Notes under the pieces: generated by a model | Seen by the model: the letters and a program-made list of their open reading frames with translations, nothing else | Database searches by the model: none | What the model was told of the DNA's origin: nothing | Part shown: positions 44,790 to 57,712 of the stretch, piece after piece | Numbering within the stretch: the first letter of the stretch is position 1 | Layout: the number at the start of each line of letters is the position of its first letter | Origin: Gnetum montanum | Lineage: Eukaryota; Streptophyta; Gnetopsida; Gnetales; Gnetaceae | Reading direction: 5' to 3' | DNA length: 64,000 bases | Assembly: GCA_015680685.1 (NCBI GenBank) | Contig: MNCI01002813.1 | Span: forward strand, 442,932-506,931 | Translations under genes and position numbers: made by a program

Positions 44790-45060
44790 TTTTAGGCCTT
44801 GGTGGGTTGTAATGGGATGATGCAGATGGAATACTTTGCTAGTTTTAGGCCTTAGCAGGCTATAACGTAATGTGAATGAAGGGGTTTTGATAGTTTTAGG
44901 CCTTAGTAGGCCATAACAGGATGTGGTTGGAAGATTTTGCCAGTTTTAAGCCTTAGCAGGCCATGTGTAGTTTTAGGCCATTTCAGGCCATAAGGGGATG
45001 TAGTTTTAGGCCAATTCAGGCCATCGCTAGTTTTAGGCCATTTCGAGTCGTAAGACGATG
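44790..45060. repeat. Minisatellite array 3 of element 3
   Basis: Repeats of TAGTTTTAGGCCTTAGCAGGC with tails such as CATAACAGGATGTG. It begins about 230 bp past the stop of the antisense gene and separates it from protease. It is related in core sequence and orientation to the arrays at 35540 and 39480. Confidence 0.78.
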
Positions 45061-45489
45061 TAAATTGATGTGAATAATTTAAAAGGAATTAGTTAGGCAC
45101 CTAGTGTAGATGGATGAATAAGAGATGAATGTACAATGGATGTTAACTGGGTAGGAAGCTGCAGAGTTGCTACGCTATACGCAACTGCTTTCTGACCCAT
45201 CATGGATTTGGTGAGATGTATGGCCAAGAAGCTTTACTATGGCATTCATCTACATTGTTGTCTTCTACTTGGAAAGGCAACTCAGCTCACACATTTTCAT
45301 TTTCTGAGCTGGCATGTTGGGCCAACTCTTTTGCTAAACAATTAGTATCGATGGAGATAGGCCCCTCGTTCTCAGAGGTTATGACCTCTGAACCCTACTC
45401 CATATTTACATTATTTATTGCTTGCATTGCCACCTTGTTACCATGGATCACCACCTCCCTGCCTGCATAGGGTGGATGGATTTCCTGGT

Positions 45490-45760
45490 GTATGGGTGAA
45501 GAGATGGCCCTAAGTTGGACTAACCACGACCTCCCTAGGATCAGGTTAAACTTAGGCATCTCTTCCACCATGATAAATGTTGCATTTGTGGGGAACTAGT
45601 CCCCTACCACAAAGTCAATGTGGACAGTGCATTTCACCATGATGCATGCCCTGTTGAATGAAATCAAGCATGACATTGTCGTGGGTTTGATTTGAGCTAC
45701 TAAACCCAATTTATCCACAATGGGGAATGGGATGATGTTCGTAGTAGCCCTGTCATCAAC
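45490..45760 (-). pseudogene. Aspartic protease of element 3
   Basis: On the minus strand VDDRATTNIIPFPIVDKLGL occupies the position of the usual DSGAT active site; here S-G is replaced by D-R. NLILGRSWL, the second conserved protease motif, follows about 80 residues later. At least one internal stop. It sits immediately downstream of gag, as expected. Confidence 0.7.
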
Positions 45761-46028
45761 GTGTACCCTTCAGATCTTATGTTGGCTAACCCAAATTGTG
45801 ATTTATAGAGGCATTGTCATCACCTAACCCTTTTTAGGGTCTTCCCTAATGGAATTGTCATAGAATGTCAATTGTGATGGCTACGGTTCTTTAGGCATAG
45901 AAGGATGCATAACTAAGTAAATTTCTTTCTCTTCTGCTGGCATGTTCTCATCAACTGGTATTATCATTTACATGCGAACCAGAGCCTCATGGTGTGCAGT
46001 GGAAGTCATTATTATGCAAACCAGAGCC

Positions 46029-48010
46029 TCATGACCCCACATCATTAGCATTGAGTAGGTCCTTGTAAACATGCAGAGATTGATTTTTAGGATAGATAGG
46101 ATTACTTTCATCTAGCACCAACTTCCCCTGATTAATCATCCACTGAATGTCATCTTTTAGGGCTAAAAAGTAATCCGTGTCATGACCATAGAGTTGGTGG
46201 TAATCACAGAATGGTTCTTGCCTAAAATTCTTAGGAATTGGTAGCTCATTGGGCAAAGGAAAGGAGGGGTTCCTAAGGAGCTCACAGTACTGTTGATGCT
46301 TTTTGGCTGCCTCCTCTAACATCTACTTGTGTTGAATGTACCCTACACCCAGTAATTTCTTTAAAAGTTTTGAAGGCTTGATGGGCAATGGGGAGTAGTT
46401 AGAGTGATCTTTACGCTCAAAGTCAGGCTTAGGTGGGGTGGGTGCTTTGGGTGTTGAGGTGGAGGCTTGAGTAGCATTGTTTGGTGTAGGTGTAGGGTTA
46501 GTCGGTGTTGTAATCACCTTTTTGTTATTTTTGTTCTTGGCCTTGGCCTTGTTTGCCACGGTGGCCACTGTGGGTGTTGTAGCCTTTCCCTTCTCTTTGT
46601 CCTTTTTTGGAAACATGTTCTTATATGCAACATGGGATGGGTCTTTACTTTCCTTGACCACATCTTGTATGCTCTTGGTCTAGGCAAAAGCCTAGCTAAT
46701 AGTTCGTGGACTTAATGAAGTCGTTCGCTACACCCTTAAAGATGGCCAGCAGTTGGGCCTCCGCTATAGGCTCGTGGATCTCATTAAGGGTAGCACTCCA
46801 TAGTTGTATGAATTTTTGGACTGGTTCTAGGGGATCTTGCTTCATACTCATTAACTGATCCAATGTAACCTCTAGTCTCAAGTTATACTTGAAATAAGTT
46901 ATGAATTGACTTAGCAGCTCCTCTAGGGTTGAGATAGAAGAGTGTGGGAGCACGCGATACCAGTCCAAGGCCTTGCCCATTAGAGATAGCAAATATGTAG
47001 ATGATTGTATGTAGCCACTATTGAAAAATAAGGTTTTCAGATCTAAATGTAACAAGATGCATGTTGGGATCACCCTCCCCATTGTACTTTGTGAAGTGGG
47101 GGAGTGGCATCCCAAGGGGTAATGTTAGCATGAGGACTACCAGGTTGATGGGATCGTCATGGTAGAAATCCATGACTTGTAGCATGTTAGAACTAGTAGA
47201 TTTAATGTGTTTAACCCTTTAGTAAGGGTCTAGATAAGTTGAAAGGCTTGATCCAAACTCGAGGATAATGCAAATGGTTGGAGAGTTACGGGGCTAGCCA
47301 CCATTGTTGGCATGGTAGGGATAGTAGCCTAGTTCATAGGCAGTGCCATTGGGGTGGCCCCTACGAGGGGTGCTGCTAGTGTTGTCCACCACCCAGTGGG
47401 TGGGGCTATTGAAGTAGATACTGGTGGTGGTGCCATGGATTATATTTCTTAGGTGATTGATGGGGTAGAATAGAGTCCCGCACTTGGTTGTACTATTTGC
47501 GGGACTTGGTACATTTGATGGCAAGCATAGTGAGACATTTGCAAAGGTTGTGAAGCAAGAGGGAAAATAAATGGGATCCACCACATGGTTGGGGGTGTGC
47601 CCACCAATAATGGTGGAATAGGTGTAGATGTTTGAATGGGTGTGGAAACCATATGGAACTGTGATGTAGGTACTGTGTGGATGTAAGGCAGGGTAGCCAT
47701 GATCTGTGCATGGTACGAAGAAGGAATGGATTGGGGAACAGATTGCATGGGGTAGCACCTAGAAACAAGATGGAGGGATAGGTGTGTTGATACACAGAGG
47801 ACATGGCATGGCTACCCATAGCTAATGAAACTATAGGTTGCGATAGTGCGGACGTGATCATGAAGGGAGCGATGGTGAATAGCAGGTTTGACCAGAAGGA
47901 TGGGGAAGGAGGGATGGTTATAGGGTTAGTCTGATCCCCATCCTAAAATTGGAAATCTAGGTGTTCTTTCCCATCTCGAAATGCCTCATTGTAGTGAGAT
48001 GCCATGTCTC
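46029..48010 (-). pseudogene. gag of element 3
   Basis: Four minus-strand pieces. 47861-47294 is rich in P, H, S and T (N-terminal low-complexity region). 47115-46696 is the capsid core (LMGKALDWYRVLPHSSI, LDQLMSMKQDPLEPVQKFI). 46661-46323 is a basic K/A/P-rich linker. 46322-46029 has CDYHQLYGHDTDYFLALKDD, the CxxH..GH-type signature seen in plant gypsy gags just before protease. Frames shift between pieces and there are stops, so no full gag is encoded. Confidence 0.85.
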
Positions 48011-48600
48011 ATGGCTCCCTAGGGCTAGTTTTTTTCATTAGCTGATCTAAGATCAACTGATACATTTGTGTCAGGGGAATAGAAATGCCAAGAGTGGGAA
48101 TAAATTCCCTCCTATTACAGTAAATGAACTCAAAGCCACATTTTTCCTTGAGGTCTTGTGCATCTAAGGGTAGATTTTCCTAGACCTAGTGTAGAGACAG
48201 TTGTAGAGTTTGATTTGTTATGCCAAGCTCTCAAGTGATCAATTTTGGATCTTGAGAGATTGGTGCAACTCTCACACTGGGTTGAGTGGTTGCTCGGCAT
48301 TTGTGATGCCCTGAACCAAAAAAGGGACCTCAACATTAGAGGTAGCAAGAACAGTGATTGAGGAGATCATTTTTATGAGGCTGAAAATGGTTTGCAAACG
48401 AGAAAAACAAAGAGATCAAGTGGCAATCGGAGGCTTTCTATCCTACAAGGTTCCAAAGGAACTATTGATGTGACTAGCCTGTACCACACATAGCATAATT
48501 AGCTACAAGGGTGTCATGTTTATGTTGGTAGGTAATGGGGTATAGAGAGCATGCAGGACTACCTATGGGACACCAAAGCCCTCTTTCTAGCACCAAAAAC

Positions 48601-50225
48601 TGTAGCGACCAAAAACGTCAATGGTTGAAAACACCGAGAGGTTTCCAGGTGAATAGTTTAACCCCAAATCCATGTGAGGGCTGTGCTAGATAAAATAGAA
48701 ATGGGGTACCCTGAATGGTTTGGTCGATCAGACAGGGACTTAATCGGTGTAACTTAACCTTTTGTGAACATTGTTTTAAATGTGAAAATGCACGAGGTAA
48801 AATCTATAATCAATTAATGCATGAACGAAGGAAATATTGCCAAATAGTGATAACAATAAAGAGATAACAAAATAAAATCAGATAAGGAAATGCACTGCCA
48901 TAAGGTTGTGGGTTCGATTATTTGTTTGCTTGAATTTTGTATGACAAGTTACACAACATCGGAGCTGCATAGAGAGTTCAAGAGTAGCCAGGTTGCTCAA
49001 AATGTGCTTCCAATGCTATTGAATGCAAACTTAAAAGCCAAAAATGAAAAATGCCAAATAGCCAACTACTCTCACCAATGCCAAAGAAAGCCAACCAAAT
49101 TTTTTTACCAACCAACAAAAATTGTCAACATGAAAATGCCAATGCCAAAAATGCCAATCGCAAGACAGCCAATGCAAAAAGCCAACCCTTTGAGCATTGT
49201 TTGCTAGGGTATTTATAGGGCTAAGAGTAGGAGAGAAACACGGTTTAGGCACCACATGTCTTGGACCCCATAAGATGCTGATGTGCCCATATTACATAGA
49301 TGTGCAAAATCGATCATGGGCTTGCTACACTACAACCATGCTATCGAGACTGAGGATGCTAGAATTAGGTGAGCTAACAATGCAAGCATAAATGAAGTAG
49401 CGTAGTTGCTTGCTACACTGTGCTATGCTATGTACTGTAGCACATCGTCATAGCATAGTTGCTTGCTACACTGTGTTATGGTTTAAATAGAAAACTTGCT
49501 TGGAGTCACTAGATTTTGCTAAAAGTTTTGATGCACATCGGGCTAACGTTTGGAGCATTTTTTATGCACATCTTTTCTATGCTATGCTATGCTATGTAGC
49601 ATAACAGCCAATGTAACTTGCATTTTTTGAAATTTGCAGAGCTTCACAAGGAAACCTTGTTTGTGATTCAAGAGTTAACTGAAACAAGGTAATTTTGGAA
49701 GCCAAAATGCCATTGGATGTAATATTTTTTGCCGAAGCAGCTTGGCAGAGGAATATTTGCATGTTTTTCTTCTACTACACTATGCTACACTATGTAGTGT
49801 AACATAGCATAGCACCATGTGCTTGTAGAATTTTGACTTTTCCTTGTGCGAACATCTTGCTGAAACTTTTATTCTGACACTTGATTGATTTTTTGAAGGA
49901 TTGCTACACTGCGTAATGTAGCATAGCATAGAAGAATTCTCCACTAGAAAAATTGCTGAACTGTTTTGCCCATCCTAAGCACTGTCGAAAACTCTTAGCA
50001 TAGTTTCTAGTTAGATTGACAGCTAGGTGAATTGTCCAGATGGGCAGGCTGGAGTGTCCATCAAGTTTGCCAGCTTTGGCAATAGAAAACTTGCAAGACT
50101 AGACAGTCTAAACTTAGTGCATTCATTTCCTACCAAACTATCATGAGGCTACACTTGTGAAACTACTTGCCTTAGTTCGAAGACCTTGGTGAAGCAAGAG
50201 TGCCTCAAAATTTTATGGTGTTTCA
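48601..50225 (-). repeat. 5' LTR of element 3
   Basis: 1625 bp with TSD GTTTG at 50226. Next to its 3' end (left side), the minus strand reads TTTTTGGTGCTAGAAAGAGG, probably the primer site, but I cannot name the tRNA. A TATA-like ATTTATAGG is near 49210. Hairpin clusters lie at 49401-49485, 49569-49605, 49771-49822 and 49903-49941. The 48890-49207 frame is a chance frame. Confidence 0.92.
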
Positions 50226-50230
50226 GTTTG

Positions 50231-52379
50231 GGTAAGTGGAAATTAATTGGATGCACTGAAAGTAGGATAAGGTGAAGTTGTCAATGTGAAAATTATGAAA
50301 ATAACAAGAAAAAAATAGGATGAAAGCTTGAGTTTTTGGAAGGTGAAAAATGGTGTGTGCATAGTAAACAAGTACAAGTCACAAAAGTTACACAAGTGGA
50401 TCCTCCCCAAAGTAGGCTCTAGCCTATATTGCCCTTGTGTAACCAAGCCTAGAATGTCCATACGCACTAGAGGGGTTGAATTTAATGCATACCTATGAAA
50501 TAAAAACACACACATGTTAAATCCACCAAATTAAGATAATCACTCCATGTTACACAAAACCACAAGTTATGAACATATAGACAACGAGATGAGATGGACT
50601 GAAGAGGGGTCATAGAAATCGGGACAAGAGGTGTTATGCCATGGTCATAATGAAACTTTGTGGATTATTAATGGTTAAATAACCATGTGTCCTTATTTTC
50701 AAGATTTAAACCATGTCCATACCACCTTTTAGTGACACTACATTATTTCATCCCATTGACAAATAACCATAAGAGTAGGAAAGTTGTAAGGAGTAACATC
50801 ACTTGGTATTTTATCCAAGGGAGGAGCACTATTATGGCATAATAATTATTATTTTTTGGTTCTAAAAAGATACCAACAGTTATGCATGGATACATGTCTT
50901 TATAGTTGGACCCATAGGAATTTATTTAGTGTTATTTAAAGTTTCTCTTTGATTTTTCATTAGATCTAAAAAGATATGGTTACAAGCTCATCAATGTGAT
51001 AGAACGTATAGAAGTATCCAAAGAGAATCCACTTCAAAAGCACTTAAAAATAATAAAGGTTAGAATGTGGGGTAATCCCCAAGACTAAACATTTGGTCAT
51101 GGCTAAGATTAGTAAGTGGATGAATAAGATTCATGAATGTATGAAATGGTGGAAACCCTTCATGCCCTAGCCACTGGGTGTCTATTGGTAGTGTGGTGGC
51201 TAGGTAGAAAAATTTTTGGTTACACATTTGATTGTTATATGTATGGTGGGTTAGGATATGAGACATGTTAAAAGTATAGATGATTGGCCCATGATTGCTT
51301 CCTTGATCATGATATGGTATGCATGGATGTATTTGTCTCTCCATGCTTGTAGATTCATTGTTTGGATTTGGAACTTGAGCACTAATGGATGGTGGACTTT
51401 ATGTATGGTTGGAGAACATTAGTTAAGATAGGGATGTTGGTGTACTAGATTGGCATTATACTAGCTCAATTAATGTAGTGGGTCCATGTATGGTTTTCTT
51501 TGGTTTATGACCTTTCCTCTATAAGGGACATTTTTGGCATTGTAGTTGGAACCCACTAGTGTTAGCATGGCTATGCACATTCGTAGCACAAGTGGCATGC
51601 ATTTGTTAATATTGGGGTGTTGGGCCTTCTTGAGTTACTAGTGATGACATTGGAGGAGGTGAATTATGAAGATATCAAGGGTAAATTAGATGATAATAGG
51701 TGTGAGGTTGTGAACCTTTAGAGGTTGTCATGTATTGATGGTACTCAAGAGAGTGGTAGTGGTAATTAGAAGTAGAGGAGGTAGAACTGGTTGGAGAAAT
51801 ATGGTGTTGAATGTAATATCCATGCATTTTCGGTGGATATGGTTGATGTGGTGATGGCCTCCCCCACTACTGCAATTGTTACCATTGTAGTTGATGACTA
51901 TGGTGAGGTTGATAATAAATCTCCCTAGAATGGTATGATTGTTTCTAGGACTACCTATAATTACCTTGTGGAAAAGAAAATATCTTGGGCATGTGATTTT
52001 GCACAAAATTTAGACTTAAGACACCTATCCAATACTCCTATGGATGAAATAAGACTAGGAAATGGCCATTCGGATGATCATATATGCAGATGTTGCATCC
52101 ATTATCTTCATTTATGATTGATTCTTTAGCCCCACTTTCATTAGCCATTTTTCTCATCAATAGAAATGTGTTCCTGATTATTTCCTGGTTCTGTGTCCTC
52201 TATTTATTGAGATCACCTAACATGTGTTGCAGGATCTTCTCCATGGCTATCTTACTAAGAGTTGTGATGTTTTCATTTATCAATTTGGACATCCTATTAA
52301 GCTTTGCTTCTAAATCATCAATAGACTCCTTTATCGACAAAGTCTATTGTGGAATCACCATATCAAGAGTAGTTTCATT
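50231..52379 (-). other. Element 6 interior downstream of gag, no pol
   Basis: Sequence between the Tat insertion and gag of element 6. Near 52060 the minus strand carries a CNICICDHPNGHF-like zinc-knuckle relic, followed by low-complexity sequence rich in N, H, I and T (52006-51728). No polymerase or integrase motif is seen. Confidence 0.5.
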
Positions 52380-53530
52380 TCCCTTATCATAAATTTGGAC
52401 CTTGTTTGATTAAAGAGTTGGATCCCATTAATATTTCCTAACATTCTCCCATTTACATATCTTTCCTTCTTCTTTTTCCACATGCTCTATTAGCTCTCTA
52501 ACCTGATGGGCTTGAAGCTCATATAATTGCCTTGAGGCATACATCCCAAGGATCACTGTTATTTCATTACGAAACCCATCTATGATGTGGTAAAGTTTCT
52601 CTTCCTAGGAGAAACCATGGCTTGGGAATCGATTCAATAATGCATAATATCTATCTAAGGCCATGTCCAAGGGTTCATATTATTTTTGTTTCCACTCTTG
52701 GATCTATCTCCTCAAATTAAACACTCTTTTATAGGTTTGGTATCTTTCATTAAAAAGTTCTAACATTGTAGACCATCGTTGGATGGAATTTGATTATAAC
52801 AATCAATACCACACTTCAGCTCTATCAATTAGTATCCTAGGAAAGAGATTAAGGTTTTTCCATCCACTTTCAATGTTATAGAAGGAACAAGCATCATGGA
52901 AGGCTTCTAAAAGCTGTTGTGGATTTGAATCATAGCCTCTTGCAAATTTAGGAATATTTTTCATGTCAATCTTAGGTAAAAGACTCTTTTTTCAATGCAT
53001 GTGAGATATCTTAATGATCTTTGTGATATGCATTAGGTTCTCAGTGATCAACAAGGGTTCATCATCATCAAACAAATTCTAAGAAAAATTTCTATGATCA
53101 TGGTTATGTCTTTTACTTTTCCCATGGATTTGATTTTGGTTTTTAGTCTAACTCTTTAGTGAAACCTTATCTCTATACCTACATTCATCTTGATCAAAAC
53201 TAGACATTGAAGGAAAAAAGAAAGATGAAGAACTAGAATAATTTCCATGGATTTTATGGTGTTCTTTAGGGTCCCTTGATTTATCATTTCTTGGTTTTGA
53301 GGAGGTTTTAGGCCTTGAGGCCTCCCCTGGATTAGGACCTATGTCATCTCCTCCAAGATTGTCTGCCTTAGGTGAATATAGTCTTTGAGTGTCGTTATGG
53401 TGATCATGATCATAAGAAACCCCTACATAAGGTTGATCACTCCAATCTTCTTCATCGTATATCTCATTAGTTCTCCAATGAATGTGTCCACTATAGAACA
53501 CGTAGTCACTTTCATGTGAGAGATACACTG
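52380..53530 (-). pseudogene. gag of element 6
   Basis: It opens with MYLSHESDYVFYSGHIHWRTNEIYDEEDW (53528) and a charged S/P/K-rich region. The capsid-like core (about 52990-52480) reads MLELFNERYQTYKRV, EPLDMALDRYYALLNRFPSHG and HIIDGFRNE, aligned with the gag of element 2. Stops replace several W and Q codons. It belongs to element 6, whose primer site is 120 bp upstream. Confidence 0.8.
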
Positions 53531-53636
53531 TCCTTGTTTTATGGTATGTGTGATTTAATATTTTCTAAAAGATATATCATTAATACCTTTTACACTGATC
53601 ATGTATGATATAAATAATCTAGATAACTAGAACCAT

Positions 53637-53654
53637 CCTTGACAACAGTGCCAA
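53637..53654 (-). other. Primer binding site of element 6
   Basis: On the minus strand TTGGCACTGTTGTCAAGG follows the LTR end. It is tRNA-Asp type, like elements C, D and 2. Confidence 0.75.
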
Positions 53655-54485
53655 AGATGAGCAGTAAGGTACCCCTACACTCAACCATATGAATAACAAG
53701 TGTTCACACATGATTTGACAAATTCCATGGATGGGACTAGTTGTGGTATCTAGATTATTTTTCTTTGACCGTAATTCACTATCTTCCCACTTGGACTCGT
53801 GTGCTGTCACGTATGGTTTAGTCCAGAGTGAGGCATATGATGTTGGCTAATTTCTACACTACTCTTCATGACAATAAAGAGATGAATTAATTAAGTTAAT
53901 GAATAATGGAAAATAAAATCTAACTAGCTTATGGCAATGAGTATCCACATTTAACTATTCATACACATCTTGGACTTTGTGAGGCTACTTCTAGGATTGC
54001 CAAGTGTACATCATCGAAGGTGCCAAATGATACACTTTTGGATTACCAATTACTTCCACTTAGACACTTGTGATTAAGGCATACACATTCTACTTAATAA
54101 GAAGAATAGTAAATAATAATAAATGAAAATGTTTAACTAAGAAAAGCATTAAATTATTAAAGCAAAAATATTAATCTAAGTGGATGCTGCAATGATAGGA
54201 GTAATCTCGATCTTTATTGCTAGTCATATAATGTGTCCAAGTACATCACACTTGAACAAAGGTGCCATATAGTTACAACCATCATACTACGAGCATGCAC
54301 TAGGAATAATAGACTTGAAAGATAAGGAACTAAAAATTAAAAGAAATTCCTATGCTCTACATGCTACCTCATCTAGGAACCTAAGTGTAGTATTTATAGG
54401 AAAGACCTAGATGAGGTGACGTCAGGTATCCGATGTTGCTTATTAGCCCCAATGTTGGGACTCCAACATTGTGTATTTGACATAA
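53655..54485 (-). repeat. 5' LTR of element 6
   Basis: It aligns with 28094-28943 over its whole length, including GTACCCCTACACTCAACCAT near the primer end and a TATTTATAG TATA region near 54390. The right edge (about 54485) is less certain because the two LTRs diverge there. Confidence 0.85.
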
Positions 54486-54510
54486 GGGCCCATCAAATCT
54501 TAGCTCATCA

Positions 54511-55888
54511 ATGACCATGGATTACTAAATCATATCTATAAAATTATATACCAAACTATCATATTGCATCTATGATATCATAGTCAAAAACATTAAAGTT
54601 CTTATCAATATGAAAAATCAAGTTAATATAAATGATAAGAATGATCAAATAATAATAAAAAATCTAGAGAAGAATAAAGAACTTATGTATTCTTTTACTA
54701 GTACTAGAAAGATTATTAAGTAGCATAGATATATATCTTATAAGGTAAATTTTCCCTTGTTTGACAAGAATACCATAAACTCAAAGATCAAAATTACTAT
54801 TGACAAGAAGGTTATAGTTAATGATAAAGATTCTTGACATAAGATTAATAACAAGTAACAAAGTGAAGATATTTTACAAGTGCTTTCACTTTCCTAGGAT
54901 GGTGTTAGACCCTAAGAAATAATTAATAATATTTAAAAAGTTTAGAATACATTAGATGATGCAAGAAAATGCCTAACAATTTTGGGAATGTCCTTTAAGA
55001 TTGTCATCCTTATATCTAATCCTAAATAACTTTTCCTCTAGAGTATAAAAAGGATAAAGTCTCATCCTTATTCAAAAGTACCCTTACAGTTTTCACTTCT
55101 TACTAAAGAACTTCTTATAAAGAGAAGAAGACAAGTTTTTATAAAGATAAAAGAGTATATCATTTTGAAATAAATAATAAATAGCAACAAAAGTTGAAAG
55201 ATTCCTATCCTTAAGCCTCCAAAACAAAAAAATTAATATTGTAGAAAATAAATAAATTATTTAAATTTTACTAGGAACTCTTCTACTTTAAGTTATAGTT
55301 GAACAGTGACATCTTTAAAAATCTAGTATTTGACTCTTAAGTGGAGGTCATAGTTATTCTCTTGTTAATGAAAAAAAATTTCATATCTAACCTTACAAAT
55401 AGAGTATAGAATAAGGGGTTGAAAGCATTTTCAAATGCAAAGAAAGAAAGTAAACATACTAGGATGGTCACCTAGAATAACTTTGTTAATGGTTGATTGA
55501 AACTTATTATAACTTCTACATAACAATTTCCAAGCATGCTAATAATAGGATACTCAAAATAACATGAAAAAATAAGCATTACATCTAAAAAGAGTACATT
55601 GAGAAGAAATATTTATCATTTTTTTAAGACAAGTACTAATAGGAAGACCTTGATGAACAAGACATCATAAAAAATACGCATTTTAGAAAATGTAGGAATT
55701 CTCTAAATATCTTTTATTTTTCTTATTTAAAAGTGCCATAATAATGATATTATCTATGTCTTATTTACTTTTTTATGAATAAAATCTTTCTTTATAATAA
55801 TCTTGTAAGTTACTTTCAAATTAAAAGTAAAAGCAAATTTTTCATTATTCATAAAAATATTTGAAAAAGTCTCATACAAACTATTATC
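54511..55888. other. AT-rich relic sequence, no gene
   Basis: No open frame above about 60 residues and no recognisable protein motif. It appears to continue as 59575-60506 on the far side of the LINE. Confidence 0.4.
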
Positions 55889-55954
55889 AACTATTAAGAT
55901 TAACCACCCAGCCCATCTCCGTCTGTGTGGCGAAGGTGCTCACGACGACGGACA

Positions 55955-57632
55955 ATCAACACCTTCTGGCCCCTTTCTCTGAGACCGAGCTGACCAACAC
56001 CATCAACAACATGTTGGGAGGTAAAGCGCCTGGTCCAGACGAATGGTCTCTGGAGTTCTTCAAAGCTTTTTTGGACATTGTGGGCCCCAATCTCCTGGAT
56101 GCATTCAACGTCATGTTGGCCAGATGACAAGTACGACGTGAAATCAATTGCTCACGCATCCTCTACATTCCCAAGCAGATGAATACACACCACCCAGAGC
56201 ACTTTCGCCCTATTGGTGTGTGCAATGTCCTCATCCGCATCTTCTCCAAACTCCTGGTCAACCGCTTGGACCCCCTCTTTCCCAAGTTGGTTAGCCACAA
56301 TCAGACGGGCTTCATCCAGGGTAGGACCCTCCAGGATTAGGTTCTTCTTATGCAGGAGGTCCTTCACTCCCTCCGTGCTACGGGGTTTTCGGGACTTTGT
56401 CTAAAACTTGACATTGCGAAGGCCTACGACACGCTTAGCTGGGACGCCCTACGTGACATCATGCATCGGAAAGGTTTTGCCCCTGGATTCATCCAATTAT
56501 GTGTGCATATCCAGTCCTCCGTCGGGTTCTCTTTTGATGTGGGGGGGAGGGGGCTCTAGGGCTTTTCCTCCCTTGGTCGAGGTCTGTGACAGGGTGACCC
56601 CTTGTCTCCATTACTTTTCATCATCGCCATGGACCTCATGCAGTCCTACTGCAGCAACTCGGGGGTGGAGGGCCTTAACATTGCGGGGGTGGCTTGCTGT
56701 GTTGAGCACTACGCAGATGATACCATGCTTCTCAGCCGGGTGGTGGTCCCATAGGCCTAATGTATCAACCTGGCTCTAACCAGATTGGCCGTCGAACTAG
56801 GCCTAGAAATCAACCGTACCAAGTCGGCCGCGCACTTCGTCAATGTGGACCCACAGGTGCAGCACCGGGTTACACAAATTCTAAACGTGTAACCTGGGAA
56901 GAACACCGATATCTACCTGGGTATCTCGCTGTTCTAGCGGGGGAGGAACAATTCTTGGACCCCCCTCCTGGCCAAGCTTGAGCACCACACCAATCATTGG
57001 GCAAACCATTTTCTTACGCGTAAAGGCCACCTTCTCATGTCCACTGGGATCCTCATGACCACCACGCACTTTGTGGCAGCAGTTGCTGTGCCCCCCATGG
57101 CCATCATCCACTAGATCAATGCCTGGATTTCCTGTTTCCTGTGGCNCACGCGGCCTGTCCCTGTACGGCGAGGGGTTGGGGATCACGAATTTCAAGGATG
57201 AGTGTGCGATGGGGCAGCAGCGGTTGGTCTGCCGGCTCACTCATGCTCGAGGGGAGTGCAGTTAGTGGGGTCGTATCGTTCACTAGAAGTACATGCTCTG
57301 GCTGTCTGGTTCGTAAGTTTCAAGGCCTTGGATGACTCTCTGTTAGCACGTGCGGTGGATGTTGACTCTGAACTGGATCCACCTCGAGCCGTGCATCCTT
57401 TTGACCCATAAATACCCCCTGAGGACAGTTGGATGGCGATTTGGCATGGGTGGCTTCCTGAGAAAGTCAAAATATTTCTTTGGCTGCTCAAATCTACCGC
57501 GCTCCCTATGCGGGTGTTTTTGCAGCAGCGCAACATCATGCAGGACCCCACATGTCTGCATTGTGGACATGGCCCTGAGACCCTCAACCACTTCATTTAT
57601 GACTGCCCCTGCATGCACGCCACTTGGCACAC
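55955..57632 (+). pseudogene. LINE reverse transcriptase and C-terminal zinc finger
   Basis: Motifs in order: NMLGGKAPGPDEWSLEFFK (56010), HFRPIGVCNVLIRIFSKLLVNRL (56200), QTGFIQGR, GLCLKLDIAKAYDTLSWDAL (56390), QGDPLSPLLFIIAMDL (56590), the catalytic YADD at 56710-56721, and IYLGI (56910). The C-terminal finger of plant LINEs follows: AIWHGWLPEKVKIFLW and CLHCGHGPETLNHFIYDC (57433-57610). Stops at several positions and an N at 57146 break it. The enzyme would copy element RNA at a nicked target. Confidence 0.9.
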
Positions 57633-57636
57633 ATGT

Positions 57637-57690
57637 NNNNNNNNNNNNNNNNNNNNNNNNNNNNNNGGAAAACCCCCCCCCCCCCCCCCC
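57637..57690. other. Assembly gap and poly-C run
   Basis: Thirty N followed by GGAAAA and about 22 C. Continuity across this point is not proven by the sequence itself, although the LINE's flanking TSDs enclose both sides. Confidence 0.9.
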
Positions 57691-57712
57691 CGCAGCAATT
57701 TGATGGTGATTC

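Larger units (their letters stand above)
32566..50225 (-). mobile_element. Giant Tat-type Ty3/gypsy retrotransposon 'element 3' (17.7 kb) with perfect TSD
   Basis: The LTRs are 48601-50225 (5') and 32566-34185 (3'). Both end TGAAACACC…GCTACA-like in minus sense. GTTTG at 32561-32565 and 50226-50230 is a perfect 5-bp TSD. Minus-strand order is gag (about 48000-46030), protease (about 45760-45490), RT (39331-38050), RNase H remnant, a second RNase H (37746-37150) and integrase (37080-36000). Dual RNase H and the YVDDIAVKS RT box are hallmarks of the Tat (Ogre/Retand) lineage. Between protease and RT is a plus-strand, intron-containing gene (39893-44563). Three related minisatellites punctuate the element. 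It is inserted in element 6. Confidence 0.92.
28094..54485 (-). mobile_element. Pol-less LTR retrotransposon 'element 6', split by the Tat element
   Basis: The 5' LTR is 53655-54485 with the primer site at 53637-53654. gag is 53530-52380. A 3' ORF (31846-29160) follows, then a purine tract at 28944 and the 3' LTR 28094-28943. Element 3 (32566-50225) is inserted between gag and the 3' ORF. Without it the element is about 8.7 kb, the same size and plan as element 2 (8.67 kb). I see no RT, RNase H or integrase belonging to it. I could not find a clear target-site duplication at its outer ends. Confidence 0.85.

Noticed and set aside
45216-45470. 84-residue plus-strand frame between array 3 and protease of element 3
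   Set aside because: It is antisense to the protease C-terminal region and linker, and no splice sites link it to the antisense gene.
28089-54490. Target-site duplication for element 6
   Set aside because: The 5 bp at each outer end (ATGGT and GGGCC) differ. Either the right LTR edge is misplaced or the flanks have changed.
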